Below are positions 11,951-24,469 of a DNA stretch of 64,000 nt, piece by piece. The DNA is from Congeria kusceri (lineage: Eukaryota > Mollusca > Bivalvia > Myida > Dreissenidae): assembly GCA_027627225.1 (NCBI GenBank), contig CM051030.1, positions 20,479,105 through 20,543,104 on the forward strand, given 5' to 3'. The notes beneath the pieces were generated by a model. That model was not told the DNA's origin. It saw only the letters and a program-made list of their open reading frames with translations, and did not search any database. A program made the position numbers and the translations under genes. Every line of letters starts with the position of its first letter. The first letter of the stretch is position 1.

Positions 11951-12808
11951 GGAAGACACTGGATGTATATTTTCAGGTGGCATTTGTAACAAATAATATC
12001 TTTAGTAAAAAGATCTTCTTGCGGGGACATCGAAACAAGGATGTGGGGACAGACAGCTTTGTCTCGTATACACTTAAAAGAGAAAGTCATGGTTGCATTT
12101 TGTTGATGATATATATTTTCGCGACACAATGAGAATTTCTTATTTGCCTTGTATTTTGTTTCTGTCACAATTGTAATGCAATAATTTAACACACACTAGC
12201 AGTTCAGTTTATATCTGAGAAATTTCATATATACATGAAGATTTAGCATATACACAGAGTTGAATAATTTAAAAAAAAAATATGTTAAAACTGGTTTCTC
12301 ATTTTTAATAAGACTTAAGACTTAATAAGAATGCAGACAATTAACGTCATATTAATTGGACTTTTCTCTTGATGTAGTTAAATTTAATATGTTTTTCGAG
12401 ACCACACAGCAATTATTTTCAAAATTTGCGTTGTGTGGTTAGATTAAGCTCGTTTTGCAAGGTCTGTGTTCGGGCAGTTGTGGATTCCAGTCCTGCGCAG
12501 GTTAACTCGTCTTCTTTTAAAAAGGCATCTCACTTTACATTTTGTAAATCCATACAAGTATACAACTTTGTGGTAAAATCAATTTTAATGATGCCGTTAA
12601 AATATATGCATCTATTACACTTATTTACTCTGTAAAATTCATAAATACAAATGGTTAAACTGCATATAAAACATTGGTGTAATAAAACAGTTTATACTAT
12701 GTTTGACGTCTTATTCTAACTTCACATAATAGTGTGTTTTAATGTTGATATTGTTATTAATTATAAATTGCTAATGGGAAATCGTTCGTTGTGTTAAGAT
12801 TTGAACAC
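11951..12808. other. No supported feature
   Basis: AT-rich sequence. A short frame at 12426-12635 has no recognisable domain, and its GTTCGGG/ATTCCAGTCC pieces are too poor to call a tRNA-derived element. Confidence 0.4.
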
Positions 12809-13085
12809 TTTTTTTTTTTTTTTTTCGACCTGCCAGTGGACATGTTCCCCAAAAAATTTTGTAAACCAGAAAATAAAAAGGGACTGGCCTAACTACCAAA
12901 ATATTGTTGGTTTCTTTTCGAAATGTCTTGAAGTGTATTCCTTTCAGTTTAATAAGCATCTGGAGTATCAAAACTGTCCAAAAAGAATATGAAAAAAATC
13001 TAAACCACTGCTGGGAATCGAACCCGGGTCATTCAGAATACAAGTCAGACATGCTCACCACCGGGCTATTGCCGCTGCAACTTAC
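12809..13085 (-). mobile_element. tRNA-derived SINE with poly(A) tail
   Basis: On the minus strand the element starts with a tRNA-like head (about 13080-13008). It has an A-box-like TAGCCCGGTGGTGAGC and a B box GGTTCGATTCC set in a plausible T arm. A body of about 180 bp follows, ending in a 17-base A run (T run at 12809-12825). The anticodon stem does not pair well, so this is not a working tRNA gene. I found no convincing target duplication. Confidence 0.65.
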
Positions 13086-13246
13086 CTCATTTTAAATTCT
13101 GCCTATTGTAGTTTCTGATATGATTAGTTTATCCGACCTCAATCGTGATACATTGACTACATCTGGAATGCTGAATAATGATGGCCAGGTAAATAATAAA
13201 ATGAGTAATAAACATTCCCTACTAAACAAATTCACTACTCAACAAC

Positions 13247-13271
13247 TACCGTAATTCACCTAAATGTTCGG
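13247..13271 (+). repeat. Left terminal inverted repeat of the pogo-like transposon
   Basis: TACCGTAATTCACCTAAATG plus five more bases are perfectly mirrored at the right end. The first TA is the target duplication. Confidence 0.93.
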
Positions 13272-14310
13272 CCTAGCTAAATATTCGGACACCATAGTTT
13301 TAATGTGCAAATAATTTATTTTACGTATCTAAATCCGGACACTTAAATGAAAGTATTTTTTCTAAATATTCGTACATATAAATCTGTTACCTGTATCACG
13401 AGTTTTTTTTTTAAATCCGTAAGTCAAACGAAAATTAGGTCGCTTTGCCAACCCAACTAACACAACTTGCCACATTGTTGTATACTTATCAACAAAGCAT
13501 GTACCACACAGCATGACATCAGACTGCTTTCTATGCAATTTGAAAGCCTCTTAACTGGACTGTGTTAATTGGTAGATGTGTGATGTGTCAATCAAACTCG
13601 AGCTGAGTTTGCACTCCCGAGTGAGCCATATATTGGTTGCTAAGCAACAGGCGTTCGTCTGCATGATTTGGATCGACTAAATCAAGCGTCTTGACAATTA
13701 TGCAGAATTCAAATCGGACAGTTTCGGCGTTAGTATTGTTGCATTGTTAACGTTTCGAGGAATGAAATGTTTATGAAATTACCGGGTAGTACATTTGTAA
13801 TTCAAAATATTTGCACATAACAAATTATTAAAGGTTCTTCTTTTAGCGTATTGTTTAATGTGTTGCTGCTTTTTTTGCAGTCCATTATCATCGAGATGCA
13901 CGACACGAATTTGATGAAGACTTTGATCAACAGTGTTACATTGTAAATTACAATTGTTAAAATATTTTACTGATTTTGAACACAAATTTATTATAAATAA
14001 AGTATTTGCGCGCATGTTTACTGTGTTTTGTTGTTTATGTTTATCTATAAATACTAGCCTAAGTGTATTGTGTAAAAAGGTGTCTGTATTGAGTTATTTC
14101 TTTCATTAAACATTAACAAGTTTAGGATCCTGTTAAAATCAAATATTTAAAATAACTAATAACGAAAACAAACTCAATACTGACCGTAAACAAAAAAACA
14201 AAAACGAACTACAAATACCTGTTACTTTAATCTTTAATAATAATACAGTGCATGTGTACTCACTATGGAAATACACACCCGATGATGATATAAAGTATGT
14301 TTAAATGTGT

Positions 14311-15826
14311 TCATGCACTGTCGTCGTATGCGCACTGGATGTCCTCCGGTCCAAAGCCTTCAAATTCATCATCGTCGTCGTCACTGTCGAAGATGCAGGC
14401 GACGTAAACTTCACTTCGCATGAGACCTTTCTCAGAGCCTGACAGGTGAGTACTGATGCCGCACACTTTAAAGGAGTTGATTATCATGCTGCGGTTAGCA
14501 GCAATGCAGGAGAACGCAGTGTCGATCCACTGCACAACTTCCGCTTTTCCCGCGGCCTTGATCTTCCCGCCTGCGGCGTCTTTTGTGGCGTTGCGCATGT
14601 ATCGCCCCCAACATTTGCGCAGCTCAGCCTTGAACGGTTTGTTAATGCTGACATCGAGAGGCTGTAACTTGGACGTACAGCCTCCTGGAATGACAGCCTG
14701 GACAGTGTTGCCCTTCCGTAGGGCCTTTTTCACTGGATCAGTAAGGTGCGCCCGGAAGCTGTCAATGACCAGCAGCGACCGCTCCTTTTTCGTGTGCTGG
14801 AGATAGATCTCTTTGATCCATCTCAGCATGAGCTCCGCGTCCATCCAGCCCTTTTCTTGAACACATACAATCCAATGAGGTGGTTGGGGAATGTCAAGGG
14901 CTCTCTTGCCCTTGAAGATGATCATAGGTGGCAGCATGCCACCATCCGCCGTAATTGCTAAAACAACAGTTAGATGTCGCTTGTCGCTGGCGGTTGTACG
15001 TATCTTGACGTGCTTTTGACCCCTGATGTTGATCGTCCTGCCAGGAACCAGGTCAAAATACATTGGAGTCTCGTCCATGTTGACGATCATGTTGTCGTCA
15101 AACTCGTCGAGAAGTCGCTGCTTCTCCACGAACAAGTGAAAGCTTGCCATCTTCTCCTCGAGATCAGCAGGCAGATGCTGAGCCATTGACGTTTTCGTGC
15201 GCAAAACAAGAATCATGACGACGCATGAACTTGTCTGCCCAGGATCTGCTGGCTTTGAAGTCTGGGCATGTGGGCTGTATGAGCTCTCGCGCATATGTGC
15301 AGAGCTCTTCTACAGAAACAGCGTTCTGCAGATCCCGCTGCTCCAACACGTACTGGCACAGTTTAGCGTCCACCTTGGCCGAGTACGTAAGCTGTCGACC
15401 AGGTCTGGACATGTGTCCTAGCTTTGTCCTCTGGACATTCTCGAAGTCTGACTTGGCCCAGTCAGACACAGTTGACTTTGGAATCTTTAAGTGTTTCGCC
15501 GTCATACATACTCCATGTAATTTAGCGAAACCAACAACATTTATCTTCTGATTCATGTTGTATTGCTTGTAATGTCCACGCTTTGTCGAATCTGCACTAT
15601 CACTGATAGTTTCATGAACACTTTCACTCTCACTTGAAACACGATCATTCTCACTAGCACGCACACGGTTACACACAGAAATAGAACTATCAGGGCTGCT
15701 TTCAAGCGTACGCTTGTGGGGCCGACCGACGGCACGTTTTGGAGCTGACTTCGGTAGTGGTGACGTTTTCCATACAGCTGGAATAGCGTCCTCACTGGTA
15801 GGGTAACGAACAACAAACTTATCCAT
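14311..15826 (-). pseudogene. Pogo-like transposase (CENP-B HTH plus DDE), broken by one extra base
   Basis: The predicted enzyme would bind the element ends and cut and rejoin DNA at TA sites in the nucleus. The start is taken at 15826 because ATGGATAAG has a good context (CACAATGG) and the upstream in-frame codons lack an ATG. After a Ser/Pro/Arg-rich N-terminus come a psq-type helix-turn-helix (MNQKINVVGFAKLHG, IPKSTVSDWAKS) and a CENP-B-type HTH ending SRSWADKFMRRH. The DDE domain has the three expected acidic blocks: NMDETPMYF, LVIDSFRAHLT and SKLQPLDVSINKPFK. The C-terminus is acidic (DSDDDDDEFEGF). Near 15210 a run of four T has one base too many: the N-terminal frame ends about 50 bases later, and the catalytic frame continues from LRTKTSMAQHLP. 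No other break is seen, so it is a very young pseudogene or a sequencing indel. Confidence 0.9.
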
Positions 15827-16129
15827 TGTGGATGGTAAGAAACTTAACAAAACTAGGTTCTTATAGTCATCATTAAATTACGTTAAACTTCATGTAATCT
15901 GATTGGATAATTTAAGTAGGTTTGAGCAATTCTTTTCTCATTGAGTAATTACCTGATCGTGATGTTGTTCAATTGACACCTATAATTGGCAATTGCAAAT
16001 TGCTAAGAAAGTGCCCCAACACCCTAATTGTTGTTCAAACTGTTACTAGGCCTTTTGCGACGTACGCCAGCTGCTGTCAATTGAGCGACCCCACTTTATG
16101 ACATCAAACGGCTTTTGGCAAAATGTATA

Positions 16130-16185
16130 ATAAGGTGTTTATTGATAAACAAAGGGTGTTTATTGATAAACAAAGGATGTTTATT
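16130..16185 (+). repeat. 21-23 bp direct repeat with palindromic core
   Basis: GGTGTTTATTGATAAACAAA occurs twice head to tail, followed by a partial third copy. The core GTTTATTGATAAAC is almost self-complementary. It lies in the transposase leader near the right end and could be an internal enzyme-binding site (inference). Confidence 0.6.
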
Positions 16186-16368
16186 TAACAATTATTGACT
16201 GAATATCACATTGTGCGCCTCGTGTGCTCACACTTCGGTAAGACACTTCGTAATTATTTTATGTTCCGGTACCCCGTTTTCTTGAGTATCTTAATTTTCG
16301 GCCGAATTTTTTAGGGATTTTTTTTGGTATCTAAATAATCGACCCAAAAAAAAATTATTAGTTCGCGA

Positions 16369-16393
16369 CCGAACATTTAGGTGAATTACGGTA
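16369..16393 (-). repeat. Right terminal inverted repeat of the pogo-like transposon
   Basis: CCGAACATTTAGGTGAATTA then CGGTA is the exact reverse complement of the left end, closing with the duplicated TA. Confidence 0.93.
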
Positions 16394-16904
16394 ATAATCA
16401 CATGAGTCACGAATATCGAGATGAATAGGTAAGGGTTACATATTTGCTATATGGTTCACCTCGTGACCCAAGATGAATTAGGATGTTGCATAACGTACTA
16501 TTATATTTTCTTCCACGAGTACAGTAATATTTGATTCTAAATCGAAAGTATATGACTTTAGTTTTTTTCCAACATGTTCTGTTTTAATTAAATTTATTAT
16601 CGTAATGATTTCCATTTGACAAATTAAACGATATTCAAAACGGCACTTCTTACTTTCGCGTAGTCGACTGGCCTAAAGCGGTTAGGATTATAGTTCATTT
16701 ACTGTTCACCTTTGAAATAGCTGTACCTTCAGTTGTTCTGCGAAGAACTAAAATTGAAAACTCAATCATGCATAAAGTAAATTTTTGCATTTTCTTGAAC
16801 AAAGACAGGGCAATAACTCTGGTGTTTGTGGTCCAATCTGGCCAAAGTTTGGATTTAACTCGGACCAAATGGTCATACACGAACTTTGGAAGTTTGGTTA
16901 AAAT
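16394..16904. other. No gene; weak family F-like fragment
   Basis: Sequence near 16800-16890 (GGGCAATAACTCTGGTGTTTG, GGTCATACAC) resembles the variant family F core at 42390-42480. The rest is unassigned. Confidence 0.45.
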
Positions 16905-17165
16905 TATGTTCATTTCTAGAGTGTCTGTCAAAGATATGTTTATAACTTTAATTTGACCGCTTTATGTAAACAATTATGTACATTTTTAATCCACAAAAGT
17001 ATGCAACAGTTATTGGTAGACATTAAACCATTGTTTGAAGTTTGCATTCCCTAAATTTAGAAAATTTGCCAAATTCTATTGGCATTCAATTTTCCCGCTG
17101 CGTAATTAGCGCAAGAAATCTTACTCTGAAGTGATCTTAGACAGCTGCGCCGAAAAAAAAAAAAG
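16905..17165 (+). repeat. Repeat family D, terminal fragment
   Basis: The fragment is about 85-90% similar by eye to 22790-23035 (ATGTTTATAACTTTA, CAAAAGTATGCAACAGTT, CCAATTCTATTGGCATTCAA-like). Here the family ends GACAGCTGCGCCG followed by 12 A, which could be a terminal A tail. Confidence 0.65.
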
Positions 17166-17289
17166 TTTAACGATTGGGCAGCGAAAATAGGTTTTTAACA
17201 CTTGTATGTGTTAATACGTAAGCAATTTGATAAATTATGTTCAACGTTGTAAACGTCTGTATTGGTGAGGTTTAGATTAATTTTTGTAA

Positions 17290-18790
17290 ATTAGTTAGAT
17301 GCTAATGATAATATATTCTGGAAAAGAATTGGCAAATTTGGCATTGCTAATGATTATAAGAAACAAATACAAATGCAGGTCGTATTAGAAGACGGAACAA
17401 TATCATGTGATGTGAAGTCTGTTCTGTGTAAATGGAAAGATGATTTTAGCAATTTACTTCATGTTAATAGTTCTATAGAATCTCCTAGTGGTAATAATCC
17501 GAATAGCCAAACAGAAGGGAGACTGTGGTTGAACTTGATGATAATTTACTTATTTTTGAAATAGCTAAGACTATTGAAAAAGCTATGCTAGGTAAAGCAG
17601 TAGGAGTTGATCAAATCCCTGTTGAAGTTTTGATAAATGATTCAGCAGTAATGATTTTGCTTAGTGCCTTTATTCTGCTTTCAGACAGGTAAAATTCCAT
17701 CAGTATGGTCAAAAAGTATAATTAACCCTATTCCAAAATCAGGCAAAAAGGATCCACGCCACCCATCGTTATATAGGGGAATTACACTTGCATGTACTAT
17801 GTACAAATTATATTCTGATAGGATTGTGAAAAGGGAAGATAGTCATAATACTATTGTGGAGGAGAAAAATGGTTCTAGAAGAGTTTGCAATACCAGAGAC
17901 CATATTTCTAGTCTGACGAACATAGATGAAACTCGTAAGAAGCTAAAGTTGTCTACCTTCTGTGCTTTTATTGATTTTCATATGGCGTTTGACTCTGTCA
18001 ATAGAAATATCTTACGGCATAAGCTTAAAACATAGGTTTATCTTCAAAAATGTTAGCAGCTGTTAAGACTTTATAAGCAAATGTATCTTCCTGAGTTAGA
18101 ATTAATAATTATTCAACTGAATGGTTCTCTGCTAATTCCGGTGTTTGGGAAGGCTGTTCGCTCTCAACGCTATTATCTAATATCTGTATTAATGATTTAG
18201 CGTTACTCATTCAGGAAAGCAATACAGGTGGAAATATTCGTGAGAAAAATGTCTCTATTTTGCTTTATGCAGATGATATTGTGATCATTGCAGAAAATGA
18301 AGACAGTTTGCAGTATATGTTGAATGTATTACACAACTGTACAAATAGTATGGTTTTTAATATAGATAAAAGTAATATTGTTCATTTAATAAATCTGTCA
18401 GTACCAAAAACAAACTGTATGTTCACATGTGGCAAATCAATATTAACATTTACTAGTCAGTATATGCATCTTGGCCTAATGTTCACTCAGAATTTAGACT
18501 GTTTATACAAAGTTATATTATACATGTGTTGTACCAGTTATAACTTATGGAGCCTCCATATGGGGAGTGAAATCATATAATTGTATTAACACTATTCATA
18601 ATAGAGCTATGAGGTTCTTCCTTGGAACTGGGAAATACACTCCAAATGCAGCCATCTATGGCGAGACTGGTTGGAAACCTCTAACAGTTGAATAATGGAA
18701 GTCTGTTTGTAATTATTGGTATAGATGTTTACAAATGAGCGATGATGGTATAAATAAGAAAATATTTAAGTGCTTAAGAAGGTTAGAAAC
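17290..18790 (+). pseudogene. Degenerate LINE, reverse-transcriptase domain
   Basis: About 1.5 kb reads through as LINE ORF2 in shifting frames. In order it shows KAVGVDQIPVEVL (N-terminal RT motif), IPSVWSKSIINPIPKSGKKD, then YRGITLACTMYKLY, AFIDFHMAFDSVNR (first catalytic Asp block) and LLYADDIVIIAEN with the YADD active site near 18265. A post-RT segment follows with RAMRFFLGTGKYTPNAA and GETGWKPL. There are several frameshifts, and an in-frame TAA at about 18692 (WKPLTVE then stop). The copy is inactive. It ends near 18790, where a family B pearl-like element begins. The clade (RTE- or Jockey-like) is not settled. Confidence 0.85.
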
Positions 18791-18794
18791 TTTT

Positions 18795-19600
18795 ACAAGA
18801 GCTGTCAGAGGACAGTGCGCTGGACTTTTATTGTGCTTGTTAGAGTTACTGGCATTTTTTTTCTAAAGCAAGAAACATGGAAATTCCACGAAAACCAAAT
18901 TTTTCAAACGAGATGCATTATAGTCAGCACATTAATAAAATTTTTAGTAATGGTAAACTTCACCTTGACCCCACCCAACCCATATGCAATCCCAAGCGAG
19001 GTTTCGACATAAGGTATCTATGTATTAAGTTTTATTAAAATGCATTCTCAAGTTATTGAGTTGAAACCGCTTGTCTATTTTAGTAACAGTGACCTTGAGA
19101 TTGACCCTATACGCAATCGCAAGTGAGGTCTCGATATAAGGTATGTATGCATTAAGTTTCATTTAAAATATCTAAATGCATCCTTAAATTAATCAGCCGA
19201 AAACCATATGTCTATCTTAAGTAACAGTGACTTTGACCCCACCCACCCCATATGCAATCCCAAGCGAGGTCTCAATATAAGGTATGTATGCATAAAGTTT
19301 CACTAAAATATCTCAATGCATTCTTAAATTATTGAGCGGAAATGTTTTTTTATTTTTAGTAACAGTGACCTTGACCCCACCCACCCCATATGCAATCCCA
19401 AGTGAGGTCTTGATATAAGGTATCTATGTAATACGAGTTATTAAAGTATCTCAATAAGTTATTGAACGGAAATAGTTTTTCTATTTTTAGTAACAGTGAC
19501 CTTGACCCTACCCACTCCATAAGCAATCCCAAGTGAGGTCTCAATATAAGGTATGTATGCATATAGTTTCATTACAATACTTTAATTAATAATAATTATT
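18795..19600 (+). repeat. Pearl-like family B element between two LINEs
   Basis: It starts ACAAGAGCTGTCAGAGGACAG, then runs through the AGAAACATGGAAATTCCACG block and about five family B cores (CAGTGACCTTGACCCCACCC). It stops inside a core near 19590 with no microsatellite or 3' hairpin. The next sequence is a different LINE. Confidence 0.7.
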
Positions 19601-19609
19601 ATTTGTTAT

Positions 19610-21455
19610 TAAGAATACAAGAATATGAAGTATAGTACTAGATCAATAAAAACTAAATACAAACTGACATGGGGAGCAACTACTTTTAAAGTTCTTGGGA
19701 TAGTGTTTGATATTAACTTAGAAAACATGATAATGAAAAACTTTGAAAACAAAATCGAAAGTATTAAAAGTTCAATAAGTCATTGGAATAGAAGAAATAT
19801 TACACCGCTGGGAAAGATAACTATTGTCAAATCAATGCTCCTACCTTTGCTTACCCATTTATTTGTATCACTACCAACACCAAGAGTAGACACCATGAAA
19901 CAAATTAATCAACAATTTTATGACTTCATTTGGGCAGGACCAAGCAAAATAAAAGCTACTGTAATTGTTAAGGAATATAATGAAGGTGGGTTAAATATTG
20001 TCAGGCGAAGGAAATTGTTATTCACTTGTTAAATCGTTAATAGATTTTAAAACACTTTTTAACACTGGTAAAATGTACGCCGAGAAAATATGCTTACAAC
20101 TGAAAAATAAATTTTGGAACGACGTCTTGAAAAACTATATATTGTATATTGAAAAGCTGCCAATAGTAAATAGTGATGATATTCTGGATATGCCCCTATT
20201 TTATAATCATAATTTTAAAATTAATAATAGTCATATTTATATTAAAAGTCTCTATGAAAGAGGTATTCGTTTTGTGAGGGACATTATGATAGAAAGAGAT
20301 TGTTTTATTTCCAAAGAATCTTTGGATTTACATGTCGGAACAATCGTAAATTTCCTATTGTACCAAGGATTAATTAACATAATAAGTAAATATATAGAAA
20401 ATTTTGAAGATATGTCAATTTTTGACAATAAAACTCAAGGACCTATACTACCAACTTACATAAAGAAAATAGTAACCAGCCCTAAAGAAGAAAAACATAC
20501 CTATAAAATATTAATCCAAAACAGCGACATTCCAACTAGTCAAACAAAATGGAATTCAGAATTTTTTAATATTGACTGGAAAAACGTACATGCACTTGTG
20601 TTCAATATAACTAAGGATACATATATCAGATGGTTCCAGTGTAGAATAGTCCACAGAATCTTGGGAACAAAATCACTTATGTTCAAGATGAAAATTGCTG
20701 TTGACAATCTATGTACATTCTGTAACAATGAAGTAGAAAACATTACGCACTTGTTCTGGTACTGTCCATACACCCAAGAAATTGTGAAATTTGCTGTTGA
20801 GATTATCCATAGAAGTAGACCAAACTCACCTATTCAGCTGACATGTCAGGATCTAATACTTGGAATTACAAATTCAAAAATGAATGATTTAAACATTGTG
20901 TGCCTCGAAATTAAACGGTATATCTTTCAGTGTCAGAGGAAAAACAGAAGTCCTTCAAAATTTGGGCTTGTGAATAGTATGAAGCAAACGTTTGATATAT
21001 ATATAACTACAATAAAAACAGATGAAGAATTGAGAGACTGGTCCCTTGTCAAAATATTTACAGACATCTCTTATAACGACATTATTCATCATAACACATA
21101 ATATATATATTGTTTACTACACCAGTATTTTGTTAAGTCTGCATTATCAATGTATTATACACAATGCAATTTAGCACTTAGGTTATCTTGCTTATGTACA
21201 ATATTATATAGATAGAAGATATACATGCTCACATCAAAAACTTTATATAGAATGTTTGTGCAAGTTAGTATTTGCGTAAAATGTTTTGAAATATAAAACT
21301 GTACATATTGTATATGAATGTATGTTTACAACTGTATTTATATACACCTTTGCAGTACAATTACACGAACTACTCTGTATATAACATGCATGTATGTAAT
21401 ATTCTATGATGAAAATAAAATGTTACACACAAAAAAAAAAAAAAAAAAAAAAAAA
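19610..21455 (+). mobile_element. 5'-truncated L1/Tx1-like LINE with poly(A) tail
   Basis: This is the 3' part of an ORF2 of L1/Tx1 type. The first frame holds FKVLGIVFD, SHWNRRNITPLGKITIVKS and LLTHLFVSLPTP, the conserved region after the RT domain. A frameshift near 19997 leads to a second open frame of about 365 codons ending at 21101. Near its middle is a Cys-His cluster CTFCNNEVENITHLFWYC (CxxC...H...C), the C-terminal knuckle of this group. A 330-bp 3' tail follows, with AATAAA at 21414 and 25 A at 21431-21455. The RT catalytic part is missing, so the copy arose by truncated integration. Confidence 0.88.
21431..21455 (+). repeat. Poly(A) tail of the L1/Tx1-like LINE
   Basis: 25 consecutive A lie 12 bases after an AATAAA signal, which marks the retrotransposed 3' end. 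Confidence 0.85.
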
Positions 21456-21684
21456 TACAGGCAGCCGTCCGAGATGATGTTGATTTTTTGGCATTTTACC
21501 ATAAGATCTTGAGTATAAGTTGAACCTTTTTCTAATTAGTAAACTTTCCGGTCATCATGTTATATCAGCGTGTTATATGTTGTTATATGTTGTTAAATCA
21601 ACTACACAGCAATTTTACTTATATCTAATAGGCATTGTAATTGCATTTTTAGAGAAGCTCATTCAATCTATAATAATACATAAG

Positions 21685-23040
21685 AAATGTCTTTAAAAAA
21701 AGACAATCGGCGTTGATATTAATATTGAGATATCAGTTTTACCCTTAACATAATATAAGAGGGCCAAGACAAGGCGACTTCTCGGACCCCAGATTTTTTT
21801 AGCATCATAACAAAACTTCTCAGATCCCAAAATTAAAGTGTAATTAATTCAATAATTATTAATATTCGTACCGTGAATAAAGCGATCATACCGCCCCATG
21901 TTTTCACCACTGATACATGAATAACCTAAACAATTTACGTTAACTTCGCTATTATATACATTTGTCAGCCAAATTTATCAAATTAACAATGTACGAAAAT
22001 AATTGCGGGAATGAATGAAATTGTTTTGCATCAGACGCGTATAGTTATTCTTAAGTAATATACCCTGCCTTCATTTTGGCAGTTATCTATGCATAATACA
22101 TACACATTTGGAAGTCAATTAATCATTTATACTGTGTACTAGTATCCTAATGAAAAGCAATCTTCAGAGGACATTCAGCGCATTTGAAATAATGATAACT
22201 TCCATTTTTGATAACACAAATATAAAATTTCATTAGACTATGGTGATTTAAAATTATATTTGGTAGGAATATGATGTATAAAGGGAGTCTGTGTATAATT
22301 GGTATTGCAAATAATGTATTAATGCTACGCAAATGAAATAAAAGTAACACATATAACATGTCAACATATTCCGACACTTATTTCACCGCATTTTATTTAT
22401 TGAAAGATATAGATCTTTTTATAGGTTGATTAACATCTACTGGAGAAGTTGATAGAAATGTGCAATTCTATTATATTCTTAATAGAATGCAGCCACCATT
22501 CAATTTCAAATTAACATGCACAGTAAGTTTATAAACATAAATTCCTCATTTATTGAACATTCTCGCTTATGATTCTCTGGATGCTTATTGATGCATGTAT
22601 ATTATAACAACTATACACCGGCAGCTAAACGCGCGCTATTTTTAGAATGATCGTGAGTGTGTTGAACTCGCTAGAATGAATTGTTATTTACAGAGCATCC
22701 CGCTAGGCTAAACAAAACAGTGGATTAATTCTGAGAACGAATATAATATTCTGTTATTGACATACAATGAGAAAACATGTTCATAATTATGTTCAGTTCT
22801 AGAGTGTATGTCGAAGATATGTTTATAACTTTATTTTAACCGCTTATGTAAACAATTATGTACATTTTAATCCGCAAAAGTATGCAACAGTTGTTGGTAT
22901 ACATTAAACCATTGTTGTAAGTTTGCATTCCCTAAACATAGAAAATTTGCCAATTCTATTGGCATTCAATTTTCCCGCTGCATAATTATCGCAAGAAATC
23001 TAGGTCAAGTGATCTTAGACAGCTACGCAGTATAAGGCAG
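21685..23040 (+). repeat. Repeat family D, copy 2 (inverted relative to 4240-5670)
   Basis: About 1.35 kb is colinear, in reverse orientation, with copy 1. Matches run from the AAAAAGACAATCGGCGTT-like block at 21705, through CATCTACTGGAGAAGTTGATAG at 22437, to the AGACAGCTACGC block at 23020. No coding frame is preserved. Confidence 0.6.
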
Positions 23041-24121
23041 AATTCAAGTCAAAGTTTCCACATTGCTGTAATGATTGAAAAGGGATATTGAACAGATAAC
23101 CAAATCAAATTAATTTATTATTATTATTTTTTTAATTATTTTTTTGCATTTTGATTCCACAGCACATGATAACCCCTGAATGTCAAATTTAAGTCAATTT
23201 CTAGAAGTTGACATCTGATCTTTATTTAAGCATCTATGTGCATACACCATTTTTAGCTAAAATGTTATATTAATTAATGAATAATAGATTTTCATGCGTG
23301 CTCAATATATTTTCAAATTTTATTTATCAGAATCATTTCTTTTTAAACTATGCACTATGCAGTTTGATATGTTTTTATTATGGGGACCAGTTCATACAGT
23401 ATGGGACCAGTAGGTTTTTATGGTATCCGGTCCTGTGGACCACCATCTCCCAAAAGTTAAGGTCAAACCCTGGTATTAATAGATTAATACAAGATTAAGG
23501 CTTGCTTTGACTAACTGCTAATTTCAATGACAGGATTGCATTGCTTAACGCTGCTTGTTCGAAAGATCATGGTTTATAAATAAAACTACACATTTAAACA
23601 GGCTTGTCACAGGATGGGACAAATGCCACAAACCATAATAATGGTCGTCAGAAAAATGCTACACAATGTCAGAAAAAAAAGACAGTACCATTTTAACCCT
23701 GGAGAACTATTTTGGCCTTGAAAAGTGACCTTTGACCTTTCAGCAAAAAACCTGGTCATTGCAAGTGACAAACCATCTCATAATGATGATAGTTCCCACC
23801 CAAGTTTTTAAAAATCCTTCCATTTTGGACAAAATTATGTTTCTTACAAAAAGTTAATGCTCATATTTGACCTTTGACAAGTGGTCTTAATAGCGCGGTG
23901 GTCATATTATCGACATACGGCAGTTCACGGAGTCAGTACATTAAAATGTCTGTGTAATTAAAAGTTTTAATGAAAATAATGAATAATGAACAGACAATAA
24001 AAATTCCAATTTGTTTTAAATAAATGTTTTATTGAAATACAGATTATGTAACATATAGTTATGGTTATATAGTTATGGTTATGAACTTTATATTAAATCG
24101 GAAAAAGTACCCATCAACAAG
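23041..24121. other. No recognisable gene
   Basis: AT-rich sequence. Around 23690-23890 there are isolated GTGACCTTTGACCT phrases like those in the pearl-like elements, and near 23880-23940 a GCGGTGGTC stretch resembles 25375-25410. Nothing is complete. Confidence 0.4.
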
Positions 24122-24200
24122 CGACGGGAAGCATAGCACAGTGGGTAGTGTTTTAGACTTGAATCACAATGACTGTGGTTCGAGTCCTGCCAAAATCTTT
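24122..24200 (+). repeat. tRNA-like sequence (SINE head or decayed tRNA)
   Basis: An A-box-like TAGCACAGTGGGTAGTG and a B box GGTTCGAGTCC are spaced as in a tRNA, and a T run that could end Pol III transcription follows at 24198. The T stem pairs at only two of five positions, so it is not a functional tRNA. Confidence 0.5.
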
Positions 24201-24469
24201 TTTTTTATCATTTTCTTTTACTTTCACACCACTTATTCTCACATTTTTGCTTGATTTTATCTTTTTTTCTCTCTATTTTTTCATTAGTTTTACTTGTATT
24301 AGTTAATTCATTTTATCGACATGAACATGTTTTTACAAAGATTCTATTTTGCTCACAGAAATGGGGCATATCTCTTATATGCCAGAATCCAGGTTGAAGA
24401 TGAGATTCCATGTCATGACGTCAGCAAAGTGATCAATTAAAAAAAATGAAATAATAAATTAAAAGTGCC

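Larger units (their letters stand above)
13247..16393 (-). mobile_element. Complete pogo/Tigger-like DNA transposon
   Basis: The 3.15-kb element is bounded by perfect 25-bp inverted ends beginning TACCGTAATTCACCTAAATG at 13247 and mirrored at 16369-16393, with the TA target duplication included. Inside is one minus-strand transposase gene (14311-15826) with CENP-B-type DNA-binding and DDD catalytic motifs. The leader between the right end and the start codon is about 570 bp, and about 1 kb of noncoding sequence follows the stop. Identical ends and a nearly open gene indicate a fairly recent insertion. The lineage within pogo cannot be fixed without a tree. Confidence 0.9.

Noticed and set aside
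12426..12635. Small gene of 69 codons
   Set aside because: No motif, no supporting context, AT-rich flanks and a length expected by chance.
13008..13080. Functional tRNA gene on the minus strand
   Set aside because: A and B boxes are good, but the anticodon stem does not pair, and the unit continues into a body with a poly(A) tail, as in a SINE.
14446..15551. Several plus-strand frames of 70-116 codons
   Set aside because: They are antisense shadows of the GC-richer transposase gene.
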